From NCBI GenBank assembly GCA_013339895.1, contig JABACO010000003.1, forward strand, positions 16,521,410 to 16,585,409: DNA of 64,000 nt. The letters are read 5' to 3'. Each line of letters starts with the position of its first letter. Position 1 is the first letter of the stretch. Below, piece by piece: positions 14,699 through 24,882 of this stretch. A program made the position numbers and the translations under genes. The notes under the pieces are model-generated. The model made no database searches. It was given only the letters and a program-made list of their open reading frames with translations, and was not told where the DNA came from. This stretch comes from Ephydatia muelleri (taxonomy: Eukaryota; Porifera; Demospongiae; Spongillida; Spongillidae).

Positions 14699-15721
14699 GG
14701 ACGTCTGTTCTATTGCAGCGTATGGGAAAGGCCGAAAAGCTTTGCAGCACAATTGATCTTCATCCTAGCTATTAATAGTAGCTGTGGTCTTGTCGGGCAT
14801 ATAGCTGATTACTGCTCAAGTAGTAGTGTCCATTGCAACTCAGTCCCCTTTCCCCTCTGAATCCTAGTCCATGGAGCCATATATTTCTTCTAACAGCTAG
14901 TACATGTCAGCTAGAGTCTTGTGGATGATATGATTCCTACCATTGACAAGCCGAGTTAGTTATGTTAGAAAAGGTTAACTCAGTCTAGACCTTCACTGGA
15001 TGATCCAAGCTTAAAGCTCTTCTCCAAACCTTTCATCTCATGGGGATCGTTGCAGTGCAGGCTGTGCATTGGAAATGACTTTAATTCTGATAGAGAGTTT
15101 AGCAATTATATGGCAGTGCACACCATAGCTCTACATGGGTTATCCAGGGGTTAAGATATCCAAGGTTAAGATATCCAGGGGTTAAGATATCCAGGCAGAG
15201 TGCACCCTAAAAGTTGGTCCACCATTATTGGTTAGTGTGCCAAATAAGCACTTTGTGGAGCTACATGCTTAGTGTCCTCAAGGGAGGTGTACACTAACAG
15301 ATCTGAGTGGTGGCAGAAAGTATCCACACACGTATACGCGTACTTTGCCATTGGCCTCCCACTTGAAGATGATGGTTGAGGTGTACAATCACAAGTTAGC
15401 ACCAACTGGGACAGTGGATGGAAGGCCTGCCATCATGGGGCAATCCAATAGACACTATATACATGCAAGTGTCGTTGGCCACTAGCCCACACACTCTACA
15501 GTGCTCTTGAATCATCTCTCTATATCAGCCACACACTCTACAGTGCTCTTGAACCATCTCTCTATATCAGCCATTATAAACTACAATAGCTATGTGACCA
15601 AATACAATAAACCGCATGGATTATTTATTTATAAAACTCTCTAGTGTACTGCATTGTGAAAAAAAAAACTGGTGTCAGTGTCACAATGGCATTTTTAGTT
15701 GGTGACATTCCTTTCCTTTAG
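14699..15721. other. No gene recognised; small direct duplications
   Basis: A short repeat ggttaagatatccaggg occurs at about 15,148-15,193. A tandem duplication with ccacacactctacagtgctc lies at about 15,488-15,570. Missing 3' exons of the minus-strand CNBD2-like gene may lie here, but I could not identify them. Confidence 0.4.
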
Positions 15722-15846
15722 GATTATGTGTGTGGACCTCTTTGAAAAATTGCAGGGCATCTGTGAAACCAACCGGATGTACACCTTTTTGAAGTTACAG
15801 ATCGAGAGATATTGGTGCAGAAAGAGGATGCGCGCTATACAGGATG
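15722..15846 (+). CDS. Orphan candidate exon on the plus strand
   Basis: A strong acceptor (cattcctttcctttag) and a donor (GATG|gtaatg) bound a 125-bp open stretch. It encodes a basic, helix-like peptide of about 42 residues containing DLFEKLQGICETNRMY and IERYWCRKRMRAI. No partner exon was found on this strand, and it lies downstream of, and antisense to, the CNBD2-like gene. The minus strand is also open here. It could be a real exon of an unseen gene or chance; the protein family is not recognised. Confidence 0.25.
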
Positions 15847-16016
15847 GTAATGTAGAGCTTGCGAGTATGGAATATTTATGACCAAATGGATAAAGGGAGC
15901 GAAGGAACTAGACATTTTACTTAAATTGAGAGAGTAGTTTAGCTTGCTTGATGTACGTTTCATAATGAAGCACGGACATTACTATTTCTATTTGTGGTAC
16001 TATTCTAATTGTATAC

Positions 16017-16108
16017 CTTGTGTCCAGCCGCAAATGGCTGTGAGTGGTTCTGCAATTTGGGAGGTTGTTTTTAAAATCAAGACCCTCATAATCAAGTGTG
16101 ACCTCAGA
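16017..16108 (-). CDS. Candidate further 3' exon of the CNBD2-like gene
   Basis: On the minus strand a good acceptor (tttcttctacaatgcacag) and a donor (ACAAG|gtatac) bound 92 bp, phase 0 in and phase 2 out, compatible with the preceding exon ending at 16213. The encoded peptide begins SEVTLDYEGLDF. It does not show the motif expected for the end of the second cyclic-nucleotide-binding fold, so membership is uncertain. Confidence 0.3.
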
Positions 16109-16212
16109 CTGTGCATTGTAGAAGAAATCAATCATAGCTTGTAACGAATATAGAAGGGAGAAGTTACGCACTAGGGTCTACCCCCACCCCTCCTCCCCAC
16201 CCCAGCACTCAC

Positions 16213-19200
16213 ACAACACTGGTAGGGTGTGAGATGGTCCACACACACAAACACATCACGCTGGGCTCCACCCACGACAGGAAGTTTGGAGGCGGGGTCA
16301 GAAGGTGCTTTACATGATCTTGGGAGTGAGGTGAGGCCAACTTGCAAGATGACATCCACTCTGCCCTTTGAGAGAGATACACGATACACTACAGTCACAC
16401 TGATGATCATTGTAATTGCGGAGTGCATCACGTGACACACCAGTGCATCACATGACACACCAGTGCATCACATGACACACCAGTGCATCACATGACACAC
16501 CAGTGCATCACATGACACACCAGTGCATCACGACACACCAGTGCATCACGAAACATCAGTGCATCACATGACACACCAGTGCATCACATGACACACCAGT
16601 GCATCACATGACACAGTGCAGCATGTCATTGTATTGTGGGGACATACTTTGGTGACAATATAGATGAATTCTGATTGTGCTGTATTGACTTCAAGCACTT
16701 CTCCATAATAGGTCTGAATAGGCAGCAAATAGAAAGACATTAATTAGGCAGTAACCATAGTAATATGCATTATTCTTATTCAACTGGTTTGTGTGTGTGG
16801 GGGAGGGTGTGGAGAGGATATCTGTCCTCACGATAAAGGTGTGCTCAAATAAGAAGGGTCGGGAGCACACATGATATAGAGTAGCAGTGCTCAATGTGTC
16901 AGGGTGATCATCAAATGGAGAATGTCTGTAATATACAGGGAACTTGACGTGTGTGCAATCATAGGCGGCCGGAGGGGGGGGCCCAGGAGGCCTTGGCCCC
17001 CCCCCCTCCCCAGGCTATGGCGCCCCCTTCCCCCCACCCCCAATCCCTAAAACTATCATCAATTAAAAGAGGCTACAACATGTGGAGCATAATTTAGCTT
17101 CTAGCGCTCGCTCGCATGCATTATTAGCTACAATCCAGAGTCAAACGGTTACGCGTGTATCTAAAGTATCGTAAGCCACGCCTCCTTCTGGCGCCCCTCG
17201 TGTGCTTGGCCCCTCCCCTTGGTAGATGCTGGGGCTGCCTCTGGTAATGGAGGTGTGGCTTGTGTTCAGTACAGAAACCCCAATGAATTTGTTAAGTGCA
17301 TAATGAAAATGATGATGTAATGGTGATTATGATGATGGTGAAGATGATGATGGTGGTGATGCTGTAATGGTGATAATGTAATGTGATGATGTAATGGTGA
17401 AGATGATGATGGTGGTGGTGATGTAATGGTGATGATGATGGTGATGATGATGTAATGTTGATCATGATGATGGTATGATGATGCATTTGGTATTTTAAAA
17501 AACTGCTGTTTATCCCATTAGCTAGCACACATGTAGCTATGGTGCAATAATGCATTGTACCCAATCGACCCACTTCTTAAAATACCCAGAATGCTCTGTA
17601 TGGTGGCACGACATCACCAAAGCAATGAAGTGTGTGTGTGCAGGTGTGTGTGTGTGCAGGTGTGTGAATGACACAGCATGCATAATTGGTTGAATGCCAA
17701 AGAAGGAAAACCATTAGGAGTAGCTCCATTGCACCTTCATGCTGACAGCAGCTGGACAAACACACTAAATCACCAACTGACACTAATTGACCACACCTTA
17801 AATCCCCAGTGGACGACATCCCATAATCCCAAACCACTCCCACTTCCCCAGCCTCATTACCCTGAAGATATGACTGTGAATGGTCATTTTGCTAATGGCA
17901 TCGTGTGGCCATCCGTCCAAGAGTCCACTATCCCTTTAAGGGGGGGGGGGGGGGGGGGGGGGGGGGGGAGGGGGAGAAGAGGGAACACAGTCAAAGAATA
18001 AATGACGACTCTCTGCTTCCTCCATTGTTTACTTAAGGTGTCGCATCTTAGTGTCAAACTCATGAGCCTTTTCTTCTGGGAAGATCTTCCTGCAAGTGTC
18101 TTCATCTACAAGAAGACATTCCACATCTTCCTGGCAGATCACTGTGGCTGTCCTTCTCACATTATGAATCACTGCTACATCCTAAAGTGTATGTGTGTTG
18201 CGTGTGTGTTGTGTGTGGTGAATTAATGTGTATATGTGGATGTATAGTGTATGGATGTGTAGTGTGTGGATGTGTAGTGTGTGGATGTGTCGTGGTGTGG
18301 ATGGTCGTGTGTGGTGGCTGTGTTTCGTGTGTGGCTTGTGTAGTGTGTGGATGTGTCGGTTGGAGTTCGTGTGTGGCTGGTGTGTGTGGATGTTGTCGTG
18401 TGTGGCTGTGTCGTGGGGATGTGTAGTGTGTGGATGTGTAGTGTGTGGCTGTGTCGTGTTTGGATGTGTAGTGTTGTGGCCTGTGTCGTGTTGTGGATGT
18501 GTAGTGTGTGGATGTATATTTGCATGTGTACGTGAACAAATGCATGTACACATGTGGCAAGTTAACCTGTTTCAAAAATGAACTGATTCCACAGAATCAA
18601 AGCTACAACATAGCACATGAAACAGGTCACATAAGAACTCCATATGTGACCTGTACTTTGTTCATTTGTCTCGAGGGGTTGGTACACAGATGGAAGGCTT
18701 CCATGTGAAGCACACACAATGGCCTCATATGTTGACCAGGTGTGATGGATGCACAATGAGTTGGTTTCCCAGGTGTCAAGGTCCACCCTTCACAGTACAC
18801 CAGCTGGTAAGTTACTCCACTTACAACTGAAAAGTTTACAGATGGAAGTTCTCATTACATGAGACTAGGGACACAGATAACCTCTGAACAATTAACTCCA
18901 CTCCTCCCATCTCCGCTCCACCCATCCCATCTCCACTCCATCTCCACTCCTCCCATCTCACTCCTCCCATCTCAGCTCCTCCCATCCCCACTCCTCCCAT
19001 CTCCGCTCCATCTCCACTCCTCCCATCTCACTCCTCCCATCTCAGCTCCTCCCATCCCCACTCCTCCCATCTCAGCTCCTCCCATCTCACCTCCTCCCAT
19101 CTCAGCTCCTCCCATCTCCACTCCTCCCATCTTACCCCAAATATGGCTCCCTTTCGCAGAATGGACTGGGTGTATGAAGGAACCTTGACTCCATCAGTGC

Positions 19201-22200
19201 TCTTTGCTATCTTCACATGGACAGAACCAGAGAAGATGAGGTAGCAGTAGTAAGGAATGTGGCCAGCCTTCAAAATCACACGTTCCTTCTCGTACCTGTG
19301 TGTGTACATATGTAGTTGTGAATGAGGTTAGAAGCCACACATGTTCTCTGAGGTCTTTGCCCCCAACTAGGGCTGCAATGATGTCATGTCATGTGTCATA
19401 TTACATCACCATCATGTTACCCCACTAAGCTTAGGTACCATGATCTCTCTGCCAAAATATAAGCTTACTAGCACATTATAAGGTCACTCCACAAGAAACA
19501 GTCTACTGGAAGGCTTACGTTCCATTTATGATAGCCTACAATGTCAATGTATCATTTATGATAGCCTATGATAGCCTACAATGTCAATGTATCAGTGACT
19601 CGTGTTAAAGGCACACCAGACCAAAGCTACGCATGCGTGAGAGGTGACTGTTAGAGTGGAACTGCAACTACACAACGACATTTGGTGCATCACCAGTGTT
19701 AAGGAAAGCTACGACAAGGTGGCCCCAGGCATAATGTCATGGTGTTGAGAGCAGCTGGATTGGTGAGGTATATAGAGGCTGGATTGGTGAGGTTTATAGA
19801 GGCTGGATTGGTGAGGTATATAGAGGCTGGATTGGTGAGGTATATAGAGGCTGGATTGGTGAGGTATATAGAGGCTGGATTGGTGAGGTATATAGAGGCT
19901 GGATTGGTGAGGTTTATAGAGGCTGGATTGGTGAGGTTTATAGAGGCTGGATTGGTGAGGTATATAGAGGCTGGATGGTGAGGTATATAGAGGCTGGATT
20001 GGTGAGGTATATAGAGGCTGGATTGGTGAGGTTTATAGAGGCTGGATTGGTGAGGTATATAGAGGCTGGATTGGTGGTGAGGTATTAGAGGCTGGATTGG
20101 TGAGGTTTATAGAGGCTGGATTGGTGAGGTATATAGAGGCTGGATTGGTGAGGTATATAGAGGCTGGATTGGTGAGGTATAAGAGGCTGGATTGGTGAGG
20201 TTTATAGAGGCTGGATTGGTGAGGTTTATAGAGGCTGGATTGGTGAGGTATATAGAGGCTGGATTGGTGAGGTATATAGAGGCTGGATTGGTGAGGTTTA
20301 TAGAGGCTGGATTGGTGAGGTATATAGAGGCTGGATTGGTGAGGTATATAGAGGCTGGATTGGTGAGGTATATAGAGGCTGGATTGGTGAGGTATATAGA
20401 GGCTGGATTGGTGAGGTATATAGAGGCTGGATTGGTGAGGTATATAGAGGCTGGATTGGTGAGGTATATAGAGGCTGGATTGGTGAGGTATATAGAGGCT
20501 GGATTGGTGAGGTATATAGAGGCTGGATTGGTGAGGTATATAGAGGCTGGATTGGTGAGGTATATAGAGGCTGGATTGGTGAGGTATATAGAGGCTGGAT
20601 TGGTGAGGTATATAGAGGCTGGATTGGTGAGGTATATAGAGGCTGGATTGGTGAGGTATATAGAGGCTGGATTTGGTGAGGTATATAGAGGCTGGATTGG
20701 TGATTTCTATATAGAGGCTGGATTGGTGAGGTATATAGAGGCTGGATTGGTGAGGTTAAGTTAAATTGACACCTTTGATATATATAAACCAATACTACAT
20801 CCACATCCACAGAAATTTGGCATTATGCTGGCATGTGTTGAGCTAACACATCAGCTATCAATTGATGACATAAACTATATACTTCTTTTGGAACCAAATC
20901 ATGAGTGCAATCCTGCAATCTGCCCAGATACTCATGGCCTTGGCTTTGTGTAGAAACAACTTTGACCTGTCACCCCTCACTCCTCACTCACTCATAGGAG
21001 TTGCACATACCTCATCATGACTCCTGACCTAATGACATACCTCATCATGACTCCTGACCTAATGTGGATTATAGTTTAATGAGATAGCTAATCGGCACAG
21101 TTCTAGGGCTTCAGAGTTGCTCCATGTTTGGTGGGCAAGGGGTTAAAAGCTGCCACACACCAAACAAATTATCAAACTACTGAAAGCAGTGTGAAAACGC
21201 TACACTTACTGAGCTTATATCAGTAGCCATCAGATACCCTAGACATAACCCAGGCACACACCATTCACATGATACGTAAGACCCTCAAAATCATAACAAG
21301 CATTTTATTATGACAAGAATCAGAGCACCCTGCCCTTGCTCCTCCCCAGTCCCTTCCATGCCACTGCCTCCTCCTCAGTCCATTCCGTGCCCCCTTCTCC
21401 TCCCCAGTTCCTTCCATGCCCTCTCTCCTCCCATGCCCCTTCCTCCATCATAGTGTAGCTGCCCTCCTCCTCCTCCTCCCCATCCAGCAGCACAAATGCT
21501 CATTGTGTGTGTGTTCACTCAGATGATCTAGTCCCCAGTCCTAGAGGACTACTTTACATCTCCGGACCCCATGCAGTCATTTGTTGTGACACTTTCAAAG
21601 CGTTTGCTTTGCTAAACAAGTAGGCCATGCCATCTCTGAAAGGCTCCATTAGATCAATCATTTTTCTGCTACAATTCTTTCTGATGACATGACTTCAAAT
21701 GATGATAGTGGGAACATAGAAAATTCAAATTATCTTGTAATCGATACACCTTGTAAGTGCCTCAAAATACATATATAATTACCTACACCGATTGTGTATC
21801 AGTGGTTGGAAATTTTCAAATCTTGAAATTTTGGGAATTCCCAAAATACATGCAAATAGTCCACTTTTTGCATACTTGGTGTTTATCATCCAGTGTTACA
21901 TAGGTGTATCATCCAGTGTTACATAGGTGTATCACCCAGTGTACATAGGTGTATCATCCAGTGTTACATAGGTGTATCATCCAGTGTTACATAGGTGTAT
22001 CACCCAGTGTTACATAGGTGTATCATCCAGTGTTACATAGGTGTATCACCCAGTGTTACATAGGTGTATCATCCAGTGTTACATAGGTGTATCACCCAGT
22101 GTTACATAGGTGTATCACCCAGTGTTACATAGGTGTATCATCCAGTGTTACATAGGTGTATCACCAGTGTTACATAGGTGTATCACCCAGTGTTACATAG

Positions 22201-24295
22201 GGTATCACCCAGTGTTACATAGGTGTATCATCCAGTGTTACATAGGTGTATCACCCAGTGTTACATAGGAGGTGTATCACCCAGTGTTACATAGGTGTAT
22301 CACCCAGTGTTACATAGGTGTATCATCCAGTGTTACATAGGAGGTGTATCACCCAGTGTTACATAGGTGAATGATAGGTCCTCCACATAAACACCACTCA
22401 ACAAGCACTTAGGATATGCTCCATAGAAATGCCTCACTTTGAGTATTCACAATGTCTGCAAATCTCTAACAGATGCTCCCATGTAAAGTCATCTCCAAAG
22501 AACTTCATTGTTCTGAGAAGAAGGGCCAAATGGTGTATGTCACACGAACTTCTCTCTGAGGAAGGCTTAGAGAGCATATGGATAGCCCAATGAGGTACAT
22601 AGTTCTGTGATGGATGGATGGAGGGAGTGAGGAGTGAGGGAGGAGGGAGTGAGTAAGGAGGGAGGGAGTGAGGAGGGAGGGTAGAGAAGAGATTTATGTG
22701 AAGTCCCCACATCTCAAGCAATTTGCCCTAATATGGCATTGACACAAAATGGCTCTTGGCTCATGCACCCAAAATTTTGCATTTTGCATATGATTATTTT
22801 TTCTTTTTAAAGCACAATGCAATGGGAATATTCAACATGCGAACAATAAAAAAGGATATGTTGAATGCAAAGGGTTGGTACCATAATGCACTCATGCACA
22901 GGGTTGGTACCATAGTGCACTCATGCACAGGGTTGGTACCATAGTGCACTCATGCACAGGGTTGGTACCATAGTGCACTCATGCACAGGTCAACCATGAG
23001 TGGGTCAAGCACAAAGTGGTGTGCACAGCCATCAACTCTTCACCCAGGTACTATTCACAAATGCTAAACAACATGTACAGGTATCTGTGATGAAATACAA
23101 TATTATATGTATTGTGCTATACAGGTATTTAATATGTTATCCAGTGGCTCCACTTGTCACTACCTCACTACCTACATGAATGGGATTGCAAACTAAACTA
23201 AGAAAATTGGATTTCTTATTGAACTCGAATGAAGATACTGCATACAATCCTTCAATATCAATCATGAAAGCATCACTATCAGCACCCAGTGCAGGTTAAA
23301 CTGATGGCGTGATTCAATAGTGACCCAATAGTGATCCAATAGTGACAAGAGAGGTGTCGAGCACAAAGTTGCACTGCTATAAAATAAAGCTTATGAAAAA
23401 AAAAAAAAAAAAAAGAATTTCTAAAAGATCATTTCTCATTAGATGCAATGAGTTGTTTACTGATGGTGCAACCATGGTGCCATATCACTGCTAATGGTGT
23501 AACCATGGTGCCATATCACTGACCGTGTTATGGGCAAAGAAGGATGCTTTATTAAAGGCCAGGGTTTGATTCACAGTGAATTCACGATCAGAAGACTGAC
23601 GAGATAACTGTGTGTGTGAGGACCAGCATCAGAGCATGGGGACCAGCATCAGAGCATGGGGACCAGCATCAGAGCACGAGGCCACAACATCAAATGCTCA
23701 CATCTTTCAGCAGTTTTGAGCATCCATCATATCGTGCATAAGATTTCAGCTGCAACTCTATCAGAGCCAGCAACCTGACCAGTTTGAAGCAGCGAAGCAA
23801 CTTCCTTCTCAACTGAAACAGATTGATGTGCAACACCCGTCACTGTGACATCATCCTTGCTCCTCCCACCACTCCCTTTACCTCTTCCTTTGAGTGGAGC
23901 AACACAGGCCTCTTCTTTATTTGGGGAAGAACTGCCCTCTCATTTGTTGCCAGTGTGGGCAGTTTGAACCCAGGCCTCAGGGCCGCAACGTCTAGGCTGT
24001 TCTCACGTGATCTAAATTGCGTTCTGGGAACAGGTTAGGTAAGTACGTCAATGCACTCCAGTTCCTCTCCGCAAGGCTTAGAAGAGAGTATTTGAGTCAA
24101 TCTCATGCACACGTAGGCCTACATTCATCTCTTGGCTTGAAGCTACACGTGACCCACACACCTTGTAGGCATATGTAGGACTTCTTCCTCCGAAAGCGTT
24201 TTCCGGAGACTCTCGTCTGCGAAGTTGTGTGGTACAGCTTCATAATTAATCGACTTGAGAGTTCTTCGTCGCACCCTTTTGCAAAGCTCAGACAT
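16213..24295 (-). CDS. CNBD2-like cyclic-nucleotide-binding protein, partial gene model
   Basis: Six minus-strand exons join in phase: 22604-22438, 19295-19136, 18181-18033, 17933-17861, 16713-16648 and 16365-16213, giving 256 codons. They encode a first cyclic-nucleotide-binding fold (LRTMKFFGDDFTWEHLLEIC, then ERVILKAGHIPYYCYLIFSG, then a phosphate-binding cassette FGDVAVIHNVRRTATVIC) and the start of a second (LLDGWPHDAISKM, EFIYIVTK, GRVDVILQVG, VCVDHLTPYQCC). Two such folds without channel or kinase domains resemble CNBD2. The cassette has Asp in place of the usual Glu but keeps the Arg that contacts the cyclic phosphate. A candidate first coding exon is 24295-24162 (starts MSELCKRVRRR, donor gtgtgt); its phase does not join directly to 22604, so at least one small exon is missing. 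The 3' end is not resolved. Most likely a cytosolic cAMP/cGMP-binding protein; partners are unknown. Confidence 0.8.
16436..16618. repeat. 20-bp minisatellite, about 9 copies
   Basis: Unit accagtgcatcacatgacac, with two shortened copies. It lies between the 16713-16648 and 16365-16213 exons of the minus-strand gene, that is, in a small intron. Confidence 0.95.
16714..17860. repeat. Intron with low-complexity G/C and GAT-rich sequence
   Basis: This intron of the CNBD2-like gene holds a G- and C-rich block at about 16,960-17,045 (ggccggaggggggg and matching C runs) with a related gcgcccc phrase near 17,190. An imperfect GATGATGGT trinucleotide array lies at about 17,310-17,480. A short TG tract lies at 17,631-17,665. 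Confidence 0.7.
17940..17968. repeat. 29-base G homopolymer
   Basis: A run of 29 G. Read on the minus strand it is a C tract ending 6 bases before the acceptor (cttaaag) of the CNBD2-like exon starting at 17933, so it forms that intron's polypyrimidine tract. Confidence 0.9.
18190..19135. repeat. Intronic GT-rich and CTCCTCCCAT arrays
   Basis: From about 18,190 to 18,520 an irregular array of gtgtagtgtgtggat variants occupies the intron. From about 18,895 to 19,130 cactcctcccatctc variants repeat and abut the donor of the exon ending at 19136. On the minus strand the latter is a GA-rich purine tract starting right after the splice donor. Confidence 0.85.
19749..20757. repeat. 24-bp minisatellite, about 42 copies, inside an intron
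   Basis: Unit ggctggattggtgaggtata plus taga; copies vary as tttataga or with small deletions. It lies in the CNBD2-like intron between the exons ending at 22438 and starting at 19295. Because 24 is divisible by three, a plus-strand frame of 190 codons repeats an 8-residue unit (GLVRYIEA). No splice or start context supports translation. Confidence 0.97.
20758..21882. other. Intron sequence, no exon recognised
   Basis: Unique sequence with a C-rich block of cctcctccccagtcc variants at about 21,330-21,480 and a 31-bp direct duplication near 21,008-21,063 (cctcatcatgactcctgacc). It belongs to the same large intron of the minus-strand gene. Confidence 0.45.
21883..22375. repeat. 23-bp minisatellite, about 21 copies, inside an intron
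   Basis: Unit cagtgttacataggtgtatc followed by acc or atc. Two copies carry an extra agg. It lies 60-70 bp downstream of the CNBD2-like exon ending at 22438, in its intron. Confidence 0.96.
22868..22992. repeat. 29-bp tandem repeat, about 4 copies
   Basis: Unit gggttggtaccatagtgcac plus tcatgcaca. It lies upstream of the exon starting at 22604, in the 5' intron of the minus-strand gene. Confidence 0.93.
23383..23414 (+). other. AATAAA signal followed by a templated A-run
   Basis: AATAAA at 23383-23388 is followed 7 bases later by about 18 consecutive A. This looks like the 3' end of a polyadenylated transcript copied into the genome. No coding sequence was recognised immediately upstream. 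Confidence 0.45.
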
Positions 24296-24882
24296 TCACA
24301 CAAAGATTTGAGGTTTACCGTCGACCAGGCGTCAGCTAACAAAGAAAACTCGTGTCAAATTCTTGAGTTCCAACTCGTTAGCGTTGATGTGTTGAGTCGT
24401 CGGCACATCCTCTTCCCTTTAACACGGTTGTTGCACCGCCATCACAACGTCTGCTTTCGCGCGCACCTTCGTAATGGGAACACCACATGGCATAATTACT
24501 GGAGAAACGCCCACGGAGCGACAGCTGTTACAATTAAAAAAGCTATCATGTCATGTTGTGTATGCTCGCATCACTTCCTGTGTTCTCTTCTTTGTTGCAA
24601 ACCGCTAAATGCTACTCTCGCTTAAAGGCGAAACGTCGCCTTGAAACTTCGTTCGTACCGCCTAAATTTACACAAGGTAGGTTATCTTCACTCAGTGAAT
24701 CCTCTCCACCAGCTTCCGTTTCGTATTGGTTGTGGAGCCGGATCGCTGCTGGTCGGGCACTAACCGCATCCCCCACGCACACAACACCTTTGCCCACTTT
24801 CCTATTAACCACATAGTCGTGTCCTTACTTTCATATCCGCGTGCCCACAGACGCCAGCTAGCATAACGGCAGTTACTCGCGA
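24296..24882. promoter_or_regulatory. Divergent promoter interval between CNBD2-like and DENND2-like genes
   Basis: The 587 bp between the candidate first coding exon of the minus-strand gene and the start codon of the plus-strand gene is CpG-containing and repeat-free, unlike its surroundings. Neither side shows an obvious TATA box. A head-to-head shared promoter is inferred from gene orientation and base composition. Confidence 0.5.

Noticed and set aside
20192-20810. 190- and 170-codon frames on opposite strands
   Set aside because: The 24-bp repeat is divisible by three and lacks stops; it lies within an intron of a recognised gene.
23700-24000. Minus-strand open stretch containing VEKEVASLLQTGQ as a CNBD2-like exon
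   Set aside because: One 38-bp version fits the phases, but the donor (gttgct) is poor and no family similarity is recognisable, so it was not added to the model.
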